Assembly: GCF_012102705.1 (NCBI RefSeq)
Contig: NZ_JAAVTA010000004.1
Coordinates: 1-64,000 of the forward strand
Direction: 5' to 3'
Origin: Haematospirillum sp. H1815
GTDB lineage: Bacteria; Pseudomonadota; Alphaproteobacteria; Rhodospirillales; Rhodospirillaceae
Length of the DNA: 64,000 bases
In this document: positions 17,216 to 27,101 of the stretch, in pieces
How positions within the stretch are numbered: the stretch's first letter is position 1
How the letters are laid out: the number at the start of each line of letters is the position of its first letter
Program-made: the position numbers and the translations under genes
Notes under the pieces: generated by a model
Told to the model about the DNA's origin: nothing
What the model saw: only the letters and a program-made list of their open reading frames with translations
The model's database searches: none

Positions 17216-18355
17216 ATGATGACGACCCTTTTCTCTCCCCCCGCCTCCACCCTGTCTCACTCCGACAAGATCAGCTGGCTTCGGTTGATCCGCAGCGAGA
17301 ACGTTGGCCCCATTACATTTTTCAAGCTTCTTGATCGATTTGGAACACCTCGTGATGCTTTAAATGCCTTACCGGAACTGGCTCGCCGTGGAGGGCGGGG
17401 CAAACCCATCAAGATATGCTCCGCCAGTATAGCAGAGCGTGAACTGATGACAGCCGAAACAATGGGTGCACGGCTGCTTTGTGCTATTGAACCGGGCTAT
17501 CCTGCCCTTTTGTCTGCAATCGATGATGCGCCACCCTGCATGTATATCATGGGCAATGAATCAGTCCTGAAAAATCCCTGCGTGTCCATTGTCGGGGCAC
17601 GAAACGCATCGGCAGGCGCACGCCAACTGGCTTGGCGGCTGGCCATGGATCTTGGAAAGGCTGGGATGACTGTTGTATCCGGACTGGCGCGCGGCATTGA
17701 TAGGTCTGCACACGAAGGATCTCTGCAAACAGGAACCATTGCTGTGATGGCTGGCGGCCCCGATGTGATCTATCCGCCCGAGAACAAGGATCTGTATGAT
17801 AAAATTCGGGCTACAGGCGCCATTGTTTCTGAGATGCCGCCTCTGACTGAGCCACAGGCCCGCCATTTTCCACGGCGTAACCGTATCATATCCGGTCTGT
17901 CACGCGGCCTGGTCGTGATGGAGGCAACAGCCCGATCCGGCTCGTTGATCACGGCACGTATGGCCGCTGAACAGGGGCGAGATGTTTTTGCCGTACCGGG
18001 CTCACCCCTGGACCCCCGCAGTGAAGGCCCCAACAATCTGATACGTGATGGCGCAACACTGGTAAGAAGTGCGGATGATATTCTTTTCGCGTTGGGCAAT
18101 GCCGGACACACACCCCTCTGCGAGCCCGTATATACTAATTTTTCCAAGGGAAAACCGTCGCATTTCAACGAAAGTGTCTTGGCAGAGGCCAGGAAGATTG
18201 TTGGCGGTTTGCTGTCACCTGCTGCTGTGACTGTTGACGAAATCATCCGGCAATGCCAATTGTCTCCGGCTGTCGTCTCCATGGTTCTCTTGGAGCTGGA
18301 GTTGGCGGGGCGCCTGGAACGGCACCCCGGAGGTCGCGTGTCCGTGCTTGCATAA
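17216..18355 (+). CDS. dprA: DNA-processing protein DprA/Smf
   Basis: A 379-residue protein that binds incoming single-stranded DNA and loads RecA during natural transformation. It has an N-terminal SAM/helix-hairpin region (LRLIRSENVGPITFFKLLDRFG), a central Rossmann fold with VSIVGARNASAGARQLA and VVSGLARGIDRSAHEGSL, and FPRRNRIISGLSRGLVVMEA. A C-terminal winged-helix domain begins near residue 320. All conserved DprA blocks are intact. It sits 73 bases before topA on the same strand, the common dprA-topA order. Confidence 0.95.
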   Translation: MMTTLFSPPASTLSHSDKISWLRLIRSENVGPITFFKLLDRFGTPRDALNALPELARRGGRGKPIKICSASIAERELMTAETMGARLLCAIEPGYPALLSAIDDAPPCMYIMGNESVLKNPCVSIVGARNASAGARQLAWRLAMDLGKAGMTVVSGLARGIDRSAHEGSLQTGTIAVMAGGPDVIYPPENKDLYDKIRATGAIVSEMPPLTEPQARHFPRRNRIISGLSRGLVVMEATARSGSLITARMAAEQGRDVFAVPGSPLDPRSEGPNNLIRDGATLVRSADDILFALGNAGHTPLCEPVYTNFSKGKPSHFNESVLAEARKIVGGLLSPAAVTVDEIIRQCQLSPAVVSMVLLELELAGRLERHPGGRVSVLA

Positions 18356-18428
18356 TTCTCTGGAACAGAAGGATTATCGTGGGACGACACCACTCTGTAA
18401 TCAGGAAAGAAGTGTGCCCGGATATCCC

Positions 18429-21077
18429 ATGAACGTTGTCATTGTCGAGTCGCCGGCCAAGGCCAAAACCATCAACAAGTATCTGGGCAAGGATTACACC
18501 GTTCTTGCATCCTTCGGCCATGTGCGCGATCTACCGCCCAAAGATGGATCTGTCCGACCAGATGAAGACTTTGCAATGGACTGGGATACAGACAGTCGAT
18601 CAGAAAAGCACATTCGCGAGATTGTTCAGGCAGTCAAGAATGCCGAGCGGGTTTTTCTGGCCTCTGACCCGGATCGTGAAGGAGAAGCAATTGCTTGGCA
18701 TGTGCTGGAGGAACTGGCCCGTCGGCGCGCCCTGAAGGGGGTGGATGTCAAGCGCGTAACCTTTAACGCCATTACCAAAACCGCAGTGACAGAAGCCATA
18801 AATAACCCCCGTGACATAGACCAGCCTCTGGTTGATGCCTATATGGCCAGAAGAGCCTTGGACTATCTTGTTGGGTTCACATTATCGCCCGTGCTGTGGA
18901 GGAAGCTGCCCGGGTCACGCTCTGCTGGCCGGGTACAATCTGTTGCCCTGCGCCTGATCTGCGAGCGTGAGTCAGAGATTGAACGCTTCCGTTCCGAAGA
19001 ATACTGGACAATTACGGCTGACATGCGCTCGGCCATGGACAAACCTTTTACAGCGCGCCTGACGCATCTGGATGGCCAGAAGCTTGAAAAGTTCTCGCTG
19101 TCCGATGCGTCCTCCGCTGAAAGGGCACTTGTTGCCGTCAAGGCGGGTGCCTTTACCGTTTCATCTCTGGAACGCAAGCAGGCCAAACGCCACCCTGCCC
19201 CGCCGTTCACAACATCGACACTGCAACAGGAAGCCGCACGGAAACTGTACTTTTCCGCCACCCGGACGATGCAAACAGCACAAAGGCTATATGAAGGTGT
19301 AACAATCCGCGGTGAAACCGTTGGTCTGATCACCTATATGCGTACAGATGCTGTTTCCATAACACCGGAAGCTGTCAATGACATCCGCACCTTGATTGAA
19401 CAGGGATGGGGCAACAAACTGCTTCCTTCAACACCCCGGGTTTACAAGACAAAACAGAAGAATGCCCAGGAAGCGCACGAAGCCATTCGCCCGACCAACG
19501 TCTTTCTGCGTCCGGCAGATGTTCGCGATTCCCTGGATGATGATCAGTTCAAACTCTACGAACTTGTCTGGAAACGTACCGTTGCCAGTCAAATGGAAAG
19601 TGCCCTGCTTGACCAAACCGGCGTGAACCTGTCGACCCGGGACCGGAAAACAGTACTTCGCGCAAATGGCTCAACCGTTGTCTTTGAGGGCTTCCTGACC
19701 CTGTACCGGGAAGATCTTGATGATGTATCGGGCCAGGATGACGAGGACAAGGAACGTATACTTCCCCCTCTGCATGAGGGAGAAATGACTACACTGTCGG
19801 ACGCCCGGACCGATCAGCACTTTACTCAACCTCCGCCCCGCTATTCTGAAGCCAGTCTGGTCAAGAAGATGGAAGAACTTGGCATTGGGCGACCCTCCAC
19901 CTATGCCTCGATTCTCCACGTCCTGCAGGATCGAAGCTATGTCAGGCTGGAACAACGTAAATTCATTCCTGAAGATCGGGGACGTATTGTCACGGCATTC
20001 CTTGAAAGCTTCTTCCGCCGTTATGTGGAATATAATTTCACGGCTACCCTTGAAAATCAGCTGGATGAAATATCAGCTGGCGCAGTAGACTGGAAAGATG
20101 TGCTCCGCAATTTCTGGCAGGATTTTACACAGGCGATATCCGGAACCAAGAATCTAAGAATCAGCGAGGTGCTTGATGCCCTGGACGCTGACCTTGGCGT
20201 GCATCTGTTCCCGGAAAAGGAAGACGGATCCGATCCCCGCCTCTGCCCATCCTGCCAAACCGGGCGTCTTTCGCTGAAACTTGGAAAGACCGGGGCCTTC
20301 ATCGGATGCTCGACGTACCCCGAGTGTCGCTATACTCGTCCCTTGGGCGGAAATAGCGAAGATGCAGGCGCGGGAGACCGTGAATTGGGGGCAGACCCGG
20401 AAACCGGCTTGGCCGTTGTAGTACGCAAGGGGCCATATGGCTGGTATGTGCAGCTGGGAGAAGCAACTGGGGAAGGAAAGGCAAAGACCAAACCCAAACG
20501 AGCCGGATTGCCAAAGGACATAGATCCTCAGGCCATCGATCTGGAGCGTGCACTGTCTCTCCTCTCCTTGCCGAGAACGGTTGGTCAACACCCCGAAACC
20601 GGTCTACCCATTCTGGCTGGCATTGGCCGTTTTGGTCCGTACATTGTGCACGATGGAAAATACGTCAACCTGCGCCAAGACAATGTCCTGGATATAGGCA
20701 TCAACCGTGCCGTAGATCTTCTGGCATCGGCAAAGACACGTGCACCCAAGGCAGCCGGCAAGGAACTGGGCGCCCATCCCGTGGACGGAAAGAGCGTGCA
20801 GCTCCTTTCAGGGCGCTATGGCCCCTATGTGGAACATGGCAGCATACGGGCCAATATTCCGAAGGGTACCGATCCTGAAACAGTAACGCTGGATCAAGCC
20901 TTGGAATGGCTGGCCGCCAAGGCCGAAAAAAATCCAAAGGCCGGCAAAGCGACCGCTGCCAAAACAAAAAGCAAAAAAGCGGCTGCCAAGCCGGCTGACA
21001 AAAAAGAGAAAACGGCAAGCAAGCCTGCACCGCGATCACGCAGCAAGAAGAAAACCGATGACGATGATGTCTCCTGA
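18429..21077 (+). CDS. topA: DNA topoisomerase I
   Basis: An 882-residue type IA topoisomerase that relaxes negative supercoils. The TOPRIM domain (MNVVIVESPAKAKTINKYLG and LASDPDREGEAIAWHVLEEL) is at the N-terminus. The catalytic tyrosine is Tyr303 in LITYMRTDAVSI. A four-cysteine zinc ribbon starts near residue 606 (CPSCQTGRL to YPECRYTR). It is followed by repeated TopA C-terminal domains (GPYGWYVQLG, GRFGPYIVHDG, GRYGPYVEHG) and a lysine/alanine-rich tail ending DDDDVS. The ATG at 18429 starts exactly at the family N-terminus. The rnr gene follows almost immediately, suggesting an operon. Confidence 0.97.
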   Translation: MNVVIVESPAKAKTINKYLGKDYTVLASFGHVRDLPPKDGSVRPDEDFAMDWDTDSRSEKHIREIVQAVKNAERVFLASDPDREGEAIAWHVLEELARRRALKGVDVKRVTFNAITKTAVTEAINNPRDIDQPLVDAYMARRALDYLVGFTLSPVLWRKLPGSRSAGRVQSVALRLICERESEIERFRSEEYWTITADMRSAMDKPFTARLTHLDGQKLEKFSLSDASSAERALVAVKAGAFTVSSLERKQAKRHPAPPFTTSTLQQEAARKLYFSATRTMQTAQRLYEGVTIRGETVGLITYMRTDAVSITPEAVNDIRTLIEQGWGNKLLPSTPRVYKTKQKNAQEAHEAIRPTNVFLRPADVRDSLDDDQFKLYELVWKRTVASQMESALLDQTGVNLSTRDRKTVLRANGSTVVFEGFLTLYREDLDDVSGQDDEDKERILPPLHEGEMTTLSDARTDQHFTQPPPRYSEASLVKKMEELGIGRPSTYASILHVLQDRSYVRLEQRKFIPEDRGRIVTAFLESFFRRYVEYNFTATLENQLDEISAGAVDWKDVLRNFWQDFTQAISGTKNLRISEVLDALDADLGVHLFPEKEDGSDPRLCPSCQTGRLSLKLGKTGAFIGCSTYPECRYTRPLGGNSEDAGAGDRELGADPETGLAVVVRKGPYGWYVQLGEATGEGKAKTKPKRAGLPKDIDPQAIDLERALSLLSLPRTVGQHPETGLPILAGIGRFGPYIVHDGKYVNLRQDNVLDIGINRAVDLLASAKTRAPKAAGKELGAHPVDGKSVQLLSGRYGPYVEHGSIRANIPKGTDPETVTLDQALEWLAAKAEKNPKAGKATAAKTKSKKAAAKPADKKEKTASKPAPRSRSKKKTDDDDVS

Positions 21078-21081
21078 GTGC

Positions 21082-21087
21082 AGGAGG
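21082..21087 (+). promoter_or_regulatory. Strong SD (AGGAGG) that fixes a TTG start for rnr
   Basis: AGGAGG lies eight bases before the TTG at 21096 and just after the topA stop. The GTG at 21078 in the same frame overlaps the SD region and has no SD of its own. Confidence 0.7.
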
Positions 21088-21095
21088 CCCTGATT

Positions 21096-23408
21096 TTGGC
21101 AAAAAAAAATCCAAAACATGTCCCTGTTCCCACCCGCAAGGATGTGCTCGACTTTATTCAGGGAAATCCGGGCCGGATCAGTAAACGCGAACTGGCCCGG
21201 GCCTTCAACCTGACGGCAGAGCAGCGCCCGCTTCTACAACAAATCATAAAAGGACTGGAGAAAGAGGGTAAAATCCAGCGCCGTCACAAACAGCGCCCCC
21301 AGTATCCGGAACGTCTGCCCCAGATGGTCGCAGTTCAGATAACCGGAACAGATTCCGAGGGGGAACTGGTAGGGCGGCCTTTAACATGGGAACAGAAAGG
21401 ATCGCCTCCCCGGGTTTTTGTCACGACAACACGCCGCGGCCTGCCAACGGTCGGGGTCGGGGACCACGTGCTGTGCAAGCTGACACCGGGACGCAACGGA
21501 AATTATAACGGCCACGTCATCCAGAAGCTTGCTGAAACACCAGCGCGCGTTCTGGGTATTCTGGAAGCTGGAGTTAACGGCTTGCTCTTGCGCCCCACAG
21601 ATCGTCGGGACCGCCAAGGCTATGTTATCGCCAGAGGTGACGCTGCCGGGGCCCATGTGGGGGAGCTGGTGGAGGCTGAGATTCTCTCCGGACGGCGTTC
21701 CGGTCTACGCCAGGCGAAAGTTCTGGAAAGGCTTGGCTCGATGAACAGCCCCGGGGCTGTCAGCCTGATTGCCATTCATGCCCATGGTATCCCCGTAGAA
21801 TTCCCTGCAGATGCCTTGGAGCAAGCAGCCAAGGCCAGGAAAGCCCCCTTGGGAAAGCGTACGGATCTACGGTCTGTTCCTTTGGTAACGATTGACGGCG
21901 AAGACGCCCGGGACTTTGACGACGCTGTATGGGCAGAGCCAACAGAGGATGGAGGATGGCACGCGCTGGTTGCCATTGCGGACGTATCTTACTATGTGCG
22001 CCCCGGTACCCCACTGGACAAGACGGCGTATGAACGCGGCAATTCGGTCTACTTTCCTGACCGGGTTGTTCCCATGCTGCCAGAGGCTCTTTCGAACGGA
22101 TGGTGCTCACTCCGCCCGAACGAAGAACGCCCCTGCGTGGCTGTCCACATGTGGTTTGATGCCAAAGGCAAGAAAATAAGGCATACATTCGTCCGTGGCT
22201 TGATGAAATCCAGGGCACGTTTGACCTATACCCAGGTTCAGAATGCTTTCGATGGCATCATGGATGAAACAACGTCACCGCTTGCCGAAGATATCCTGAA
22301 GCCTCTATACGGTTGCTTCAAGTCTCTTCGCTCACACAGGGAACATCGCGGTGCCTTGGAGATCACGATCCCGGAGAGAAAGATCCTGGTCGATACCACC
22401 GGGGCTGTTACCGCGATCCAGCCACGTATCCAGAGCGACAGCCATCGCCTGGTTGAGGAGCTGATGGTTGCCGCAAATGTTTGTGCCGCAGAAACACTGG
22501 AATCACTGGAAGCCCCCTGCATGTACAGGGTGCACGACGAGCCCCCGATGGAACGTCTGGAGAACCTGCGTACATTTTTGCGCACAATTGGTCTAAATCT
22601 GGCGACTGGTGCCCTGACCCCCCGTAACTTCAATCATATTCTGGAACGGGTCAAAGATACGGCCTATGAGCATCTGGTACACTCGGTCGTTCTGCGCAGC
22701 CAGTCACAGGCCATCTATACGCCTGAGAACCGCGGGCATTTTGGCTTGGGTCTGCGTCATTATGCGCACTTTACCTCCCCCATCCGGCGCTATGCGGATC
22801 TTTTGGTACACAGGGCTCTGATATCGGGGCTTGGGCTGGGAACACGGAACGAATATCTACCGGAAGAACAGGCTGTATCCTTTCCCCAGGCAGGCGAGCA
22901 CATTTCATCTACGGAGCGAAGGGCTGCACAGGCCGAACGTGATGTCATAGACCGGTATACGGCTCATTTCATGGCATCAAAGGTAGGGGCCCGCTTTGCA
23001 GGACGCGTTGCCAGCGTCAATCGTTTCGGCCTTTTTGTCGAGCTGGATGAAACAGGTGCCAACGGTCTGATACCGATATCCACACTGCAAGATGATTTTT
23101 ACCATTATGACGAGGGAGCACATCGCCTGACCGGACAAAACAGCAGAATGTCGTACACGTTGGGCGATCGTATCTTGGTCACTCTTGCAAAAGCTGATCC
23201 CCTGACCGGCTCATTGATTTTTGAAATCGTCCGCCAAGGAAGAGACTCTCAGGACTTACAACGTGACAATACCAACACGCAAGCCCGTCGGGGACCAAAA
23301 CCTGTCAAGAGCAACCGGCGCAAAGCTGGGTCCAAACAAGCACCGCGTGATTTACAAGTGGCCTACCCTGCGTCACCAACAAAAAGGAAACCAGGGAAGA
23401 GGAAATAG
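21096..23408 (+). CDS. rnr: Ribonuclease R
   Basis: A 770-residue RNase II-family 3'-5' exoribonuclease that degrades structured RNA. There is an N-terminal winged helix (DVLDFIQGNPGRISKRELAR), cold-shock domains, and the RNB catalytic domain with DGEDARDFDDAVWAE carrying the metal-binding Asp residues. RNB blocks RYADLLVHRAL and HFTSPIRRYAD are also present. A C-terminal S1 domain (FAGRVASVNRFGLFVELDE) precedes a basic tail. The TTG start at 21096 is chosen from the SD. It begins 18 bases after the topA stop, so the two are probably co-transcribed. Confidence 0.95.
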   Translation: MAKKNPKHVPVPTRKDVLDFIQGNPGRISKRELARAFNLTAEQRPLLQQIIKGLEKEGKIQRRHKQRPQYPERLPQMVAVQITGTDSEGELVGRPLTWEQKGSPPRVFVTTTRRGLPTVGVGDHVLCKLTPGRNGNYNGHVIQKLAETPARVLGILEAGVNGLLLRPTDRRDRQGYVIARGDAAGAHVGELVEAEILSGRRSGLRQAKVLERLGSMNSPGAVSLIAIHAHGIPVEFPADALEQAAKARKAPLGKRTDLRSVPLVTIDGEDARDFDDAVWAEPTEDGGWHALVAIADVSYYVRPGTPLDKTAYERGNSVYFPDRVVPMLPEALSNGWCSLRPNEERPCVAVHMWFDAKGKKIRHTFVRGLMKSRARLTYTQVQNAFDGIMDETTSPLAEDILKPLYGCFKSLRSHREHRGALEITIPERKILVDTTGAVTAIQPRIQSDSHRLVEELMVAANVCAAETLESLEAPCMYRVHDEPPMERLENLRTFLRTIGLNLATGALTPRNFNHILERVKDTAYEHLVHSVVLRSQSQAIYTPENRGHFGLGLRHYAHFTSPIRRYADLLVHRALISGLGLGTRNEYLPEEQAVSFPQAGEHISSTERRAAQAERDVIDRYTAHFMASKVGARFAGRVASVNRFGLFVELDETGANGLIPISTLQDDFYHYDEGAHRLTGQNSRMSYTLGDRILVTLAKADPLTGSLIFEIVRQGRDSQDLQRDNTNTQARRGPKPVKSNRRKAGSKQAPRDLQVAYPASPTKRKPGKRK

Positions 23409-23523
23409 CGGTATCTGCGCTTGTTTGGTGTTTCCTTCTGCGATCATAATAAGAACGGCTGGCTTTCAGAGAAAATTTGAATGACCAAGCGCACCAGTAA
23501 ATAGTTGGAACAGATTATACCCC

Positions 23524-25137
23524 ATGCCAGCCACAATGCACTGTCGGTCGCATATACCCAGCAAGCTGGCTTGGATTCTGGGAATAGCCATGGTGCTGAC
23601 TTGGCTCTCGGTGACCTGTTATGCATCACATGTATCCTTGGAAGGTCAGCCTCGTACCGAGGGGCATGACCAGGAAGACATGGTCCGGGTTATATCCTAT
23701 GGCCTTGACGTGATTGCAGCACGCTCTCTGGAGCCAGCTGATATCGGCACGATAGCCCAAGATGGGCTCCATGGTGTCATAGCCATGGACCCTGACCTGA
23801 AACTGCGCACCGAAAACAACTGGCTCCATCTTCACCAAAAAGATACACCGATCGGTGCATTTGCCATGCCCACGCAAAAAGATCCGACTGCATGGGGGCA
23901 TCTTGTTGTCAACGTTATCACGCATGCAGGACAACTCTCTCCTCATATCCAGATTACAAAGCCAGAGCCTCTCTACCGAGCCTTGTTTGGTTCTATTCTT
24001 TCACATCTTGACCCATTCTCACGGTACGCCAGCCCGGAAGAAGCCGCCGAACAAAGAGCCAATCGCAGCGGCTATGGCGGCATTGGTATGCGCTATCAGA
24101 TTATGAGGGATCACTTGCTGGTACTTGATGTCCAGCCCGATACGCCAGCAGAACTATCCGGCCTCCTGAAAGGAGACCATATTACAAGAATCGGGAATAC
24201 AGACCTGTCGGATATAAAAGGAAATCACGAACATATCGCTCACTATATTCGTGGTCTTGTGAGGCCACCACTACGCCTGAGAGTCGAAAGAAACGGCCTT
24301 AGCCGTGACCTCAATATCAAACCAGGACTGGCTGCCGTTCAGACCGTAGATGCCCAGCTTGCTGAAGACGCTGTTCCAATCATTCACATTCGCTACTTCA
24401 GTCAAAATACGGCTGAAAAGTTAGCGGATTTTATCCATGAGGCTAAAAGGAAACACAAGGGCTCGTTAAGAGGACTGATCCTTGATTTACGCGGTAATCC
24501 AGGCGGCCTTCTGGATCAGGCGGTCGAATGTGCGGGGCTCTTTGTCTCTTCAGGACGTCTGCTCTCCACCCTTGGACGCCACCCGGAGTCGGTACAACGC
24601 TATAGCACCGACGGCCGCGATATTATGGGCGGGCGCCCCATTGTTGTACTACTTGATGAACGATCCGCATCAGCCGCAGAAATACTGGGCGCTGCACTGC
24701 AAGACAAGGGGAGAGCGCTCGTTGTTGGCACATCAACATACGGGAAAGGCACAGTACAGACCATAATCCGCCTTCCCAACAATGGAGAGCTGACACTGAC
24801 GTGGTCCCGGCTCCATACCCCTGCCGGATACTCCCTTAACAAGCTTGGGGTTATGCCAACACTATGTACATCAACCCTGAGATTTGGCAATATACAGCCA
24901 TTACAAACTCTTGGCGGTAACATTGATGCTACTGCCGCTATAGCGGCGCGGTGGCGCACGGTTGGCCTAACAGACCGTGAGGGACGAGAGTCTCTTCGTT
25001 CCTTATGCCCTCCTGAAGGTCATGGTGGACGTTATAGCGATATTATTGTTGCCAGGGACATCATTAATAACAATGCCTTATACAAGGATATAACGGCTGC
25101 AATCATGATGCCCTCTTTCCCCTTGTCTTATCACTGA
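23524..25137 (+). CDS. S41-family C-terminal processing peptidase (CtpA-like)
   Basis: A 537-residue periplasmic serine protease. Residues 14-34 form a hydrophobic signal or anchor segment. A PDZ-like domain spans about 184-268 (GYGGIGMRY to RDLNIKPGL). The S41 domain follows, with [16 protein letters not shown], the nucleophile Ser383 in [14 protein letters not shown], and general base Lys408 in STYGKGTVQ. The 25-residue Ser-Lys spacing equals that of CtpA. Such proteases trim exported proteins at their C-termini. The region between 40 and 140 is less conserved. Transcribed alone, 115 bases after rnr. Confidence 0.9.
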   Translation: MPATMHCRSHIPSKLAWILGIAMVLTWLSVTCYASHVSLEGQPRTEGHDQEDMVRVISYGLDVIAARSLEPADIGTIAQDGLHGVIAMDPDLKLRTENNWLHLHQKDTPIGAFAMPTQKDPTAWGHLVVNVITHAGQLSPHIQITKPEPLYRALFGSILSHLDPFSRYASPEEAAEQRANRSGYGGIGMRYQIMRDHLLVLDVQPDTPAELSGLLKGDHITRIGNTDLSDIKGNHEHIAHYIRGLVRPPLRLRVERNGLSRDLNIKPGLAAVQTVDAQLAEDAVPIIHIRYFSQNTAEKLADFIHEAKRKHKGSLRGLILDLRGNPGGLLDQAVECAGLFVSSGRLLSTLGRHPESVQRYSTDGRDIMGGRPIVVLLDERSASAAEILGAALQDKGRALVVGTSTYGKGTVQTIIRLPNNGELTLTWSRLHTPAGYSLNKLGVMPTLCTSTLRFGNIQPLQTLGGNIDATAAIAARWRTVGLTDREGRESLRSLCPPEGHGGRYSDIIVARDIINNNALYKDITAAIMMPSFPLSYH

Positions 25138-25252
25138 CAAAGCCAATGCGGAGGGGCAGCTGTTATGTCCCCGACCTCTTTCTCTTGACTCTCCCAATAT
25201 TATCTGTATGCTCCGCCGCTCGGGTAATATTTCGGGTTCAGGAATTCGGGTT

Positions 25253-25420
25253 ATGGCGAAGCCGACCACTATTCAGATCAAGCTTGAGAGCACCGCAGAT
25301 ACCGGGTACTTCTACATTGCCAAGAAGAATCCTCGCAATATCACGGAAAAGCTTCAATTTCGCAAATACGATCCGGTTGTGCGGAAGCACGTCCTGTTTC
25401 GTGAAACGAAGATGAAGTAA
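25253..25420 (+). CDS. rpmG: 50S ribosomal protein L33
   Basis: A 55-residue ribosomal protein. The sequence contains [13 protein letters not shown] at the C-terminus and [18 protein letters not shown] in the middle, as in proteobacterial L33. There are no cysteines, so it is the zinc-independent form. The ATG at 25253 gives the normal length; the frame is open further upstream without support. It has its own terminator and is probably a single-gene unit. Confidence 0.96.
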   Translation: MAKPTTIQIKLESTADTGYFYIAKKNPRNITEKLQFRKYDPVVRKHVLFRETKMK

Positions 25421-25441
25421 GAGAGCTCACTTGCTTCATAG

Positions 25442-25476
25442 GGGCCGGCATCTCTGAAAAGAGGTGCCGGCTTTTT
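25442..25476 (+). terminator. Rho-independent terminator after rpmG
   Basis: GCCGGCA (25444-25450) pairs with TGCCGGC (25465-25471), with CTCT/AGAG extending the stem, followed by TTTTTA. Its end touches the stop codon of the opposing divK gene. Confidence 0.9.
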
Positions 25477-25849
25477 AGTGCGGCCCCTCCAGAAGACACT
25501 TCACCGTCTCCAAAAAACCAGAAACGTCTATAGGCTTTGATATATAGCCATCGCACCCGCTTTCGCGGATCCTGCGCTCATCATCGGACATGGCAAAGGC
25601 CGTTATGGCAATGACGGGTATTGAGCGTAATTCGGAATCCTTCTTGAGATCACGGATTATATCCATTCCGGAAATCTCCGGTAGCTGAATATCCATAAGG
25701 ATAAGGTCAGGCTGACTGCGGCGAACCAAGTCGATCACATTACGTCCATCCCTAGCTTGCAAGGTTTCGTATCCACTGGCCTGCAACAGGTCATTAAAAA
25801 GCCGCATATTCAGTTCATTGTCTTCGACGATCAAGATCAGCTTGCGCAT
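25475..25849 (-). CDS. divK: Single-domain response regulator DivK
   Basis: A 124-residue receiver domain with no output domain. It closely matches Caulobacter Div[20 protein letters not shown], then [13 protein letters not shown] with phospho-acceptor Asp53, then IAITAFAM with Thr83, and YISKPID with Lys105. In Caulobacter, DivK~P controls the DivL-CckA-CtrA pathway that times division and polarity. The ATG at 25849 follows GAGGGGG at good spacing. It overlaps the end of the upstream DUF423 gene by 35 bases, so the two are co-transcribed. In Caulobacter divK lies near pleD; no pleD follows here. Confidence 0.93.
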   Translation of the reverse strand: MRKLILIVEDNELNMRLFNDLLQASGYETLQARDGRNVIDLVRRSQPDLILMDIQLPEISGMDIIRDLKKDSELRSIPVIAITAFAMSDDERRIRESGCDGYISKPIDVSGFLETVKCLLEGPH

Positions 25850-26252
25850 TCTCATATGCCCCCTCACCCACCTTTTCTACCATTCTCCTACCTTGAGCAC
25901 CATGCATAGCGCCCGCAATGGCACACATCACCCATCCTGCCATAAAGCTGATTCCACCAAGCGGCGCTCCATGACCGGCAGGAACGTCCAAGAGCGCAAT
26001 CAGATAGAGAGAGCCACAAAACAAAATCTGCCCTAATCCAAAGAGAAGGCCCGCAATACGAAAGAGAATTGATCTTTCAGCCAGAACGGCAACCCACATG
26101 ATAACAGCAGAATGAACCAGTTGATAATATGATGCTTTCGTTATCAAACTGCTTTCATAAGAACCTTCGATGACGGCTCCATGGCTTGCCCAAGCCGCAA
26201 GAACAATTGCAACGAAGCCGTTAACGGAAGCCCACATCATTATCAAAGGCAT
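25815..26252 (-). CDS. DUF423 (YgdD-family) membrane protein
   Basis: A 145-residue inner-membrane protein with four hydrophobic segments. The family signatures are present: a glycine/alanine-rich first helix with ASHGAV, YHQ-like [20 protein letters not shown]-like [14 protein letters not shown], and the [15 protein letters not shown] loop. Function is unknown. GGAGAC lies before the ATG at 26252. Its 3' end overlaps divK by 35 bases. It starts just downstream of a strong minus-strand terminator. Confidence 0.85.
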   Translation of the reverse strand: MPLIMMWASVNGFVAIVLAAWASHGAVIEGSYESSLITKASYYQLVHSAVIMWVAVLAERSILFRIAGLLFGLGQILFCGSLYLIALLDVPAGHGAPLGGISFMAGWVMCAIAGAMHGAQGRRMVEKVGEGAYENAQADLDRRRQ

Positions 26253-26588
26253 CGCACCGTCTCCAATCTCTTGTGTAAAAAAAGAGGCGGAGCAAACAGC
26301 CCCGCCTAGTGCGCTTTTGAGGGAAAGTGGATCTGTACAACGCAGCTACCATCGCAAGAGCAAGAGCATCTGACTCTCTCACGTCACAAAGACGAAAGAT
26401 TGCGGTGCACGATTCCGTCGAACCCAAGCCTATTGTCCTCGCTAAACGCCAACCGGGCAAGCCAGAAGAACAGCCACACCTACAAAACAGGGGCCATTAA
26501 CCAGAAGCTCTATCTTGAGCGCCCAGATAAACAATAAACAGAAAAATATGTCTGTTTTTGCAACATAGATAGTCTGATATATGTATGC
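26253..26588. other. 336-base gap with possible small RNA or small protein (minus strand)
   Basis: No confident gene. On the minus strand an AT-rich hairpin (AAACAGA/TCTGTTT, about 26535-26555) follows the membrane-protein gene and could end that operon. About 220 bases then run to a strong terminator at 26276-26308. The interval could therefore be an independent transcript. An open frame on the minus strand (about 26460-26221) contains RESDALALAMVAALYRSTFP but reads through the terminator and has only a TTG start. Confidence 0.4.
26276..26308 (-). terminator. Rho-independent terminator, minus strand
   Basis: On the minus strand AGGCGG pairs with CCGCCT (plus-strand 26302-26307 and 26285-26290), followed by CTTTTTTTAC. 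It lies 24 bases upstream of the DUF423 start and about 280 bases after the nearest upstream gene. Confidence 0.8.
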
Positions 26589-27101
26589 TTACTCTTCCTC
26601 TGTGACAGGAGTATCCGCCGCCAGAATATCTTCCCCTGTATCTGCACGGGAGACTTCCGGCCCCCACTCTTCCAGAAGTTGCTTCTGGCGCGCCTGCAGT
26701 CCGGCGATTTTGTGCGTTGAGGTCACAGACATAATTGTTGAGGCCAGAAACGGAGCGGTGGAAGATAAAATCCACCCAAGCCCGGCACTACCAAAAATGA
26801 CAATCAGCGCCCAGACATTGGTTAAAAGATCAAGGACATGCGGTACCGAGTGATCATGCAACCAAAGATCCATCAGCCATGGGAAACAGCCCGCAAAATT
26901 CATTCCCCCAACCGTTATGGCCCCATAGCGTTGCTTGCTTCTGTCAACAACAAAGGCCACAAGGCTTGGCATCATGACGATGGTCAAGAATATGAATGTC
27001 GGCATAAACATAAAAATAAGAGGAACAATGAGGAGCAGAGTAATAACATTTCCACCCGACTTCTTCCTGACAACCGACGCATTCTTAGGATCACCTGCCA
27101 T
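26589..27101 (-). CDS. Uncharacterised membrane protein paired with a pseudokinase
   Basis: A 170-residue protein I do not recognise. After a short charged N-terminus there are hydrophobic segments at about 19-53 (ITLLLIVPLIFMFMPTFIF and onward), possibly two helices. Weaker hydrophobic stretches lie at about 62-75, and another clear segment at 90-125 (VLDLLTNVWALIVIFGSAG). The C-terminal 45 residues are polar and acidic, with a likely helix (HKIAGLQARQKQLLEEW) and the ending TPVTEEE. Its ATG overlaps the stop of the pseudokinase gene (TAATG), so the two are translationally coupled and probably act together at the inner membrane. Confidence 0.7.
   Translation of the reverse strand: MAGDPKNASVVRKKSGGNVITLLLIVPLIFMFMPTFIFLTIVMMPSLVAFVVDRSKQRYGAITVGGMNFAGCFPWLMDLWLHDHSVPHVLDLLTNVWALIVIFGSAGLGWILSSTAPFLASTIMSVTSTHKIAGLQARQKQLLEEWGPEVSRADTGEDILAADTPVTEEE

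Noticed and set aside
26410-26440. GGGTTCGACGGAATCG on the minus strand as a tRNA T-arm
   Set aside because: No acceptor stem or anticodon arm can be built around it.
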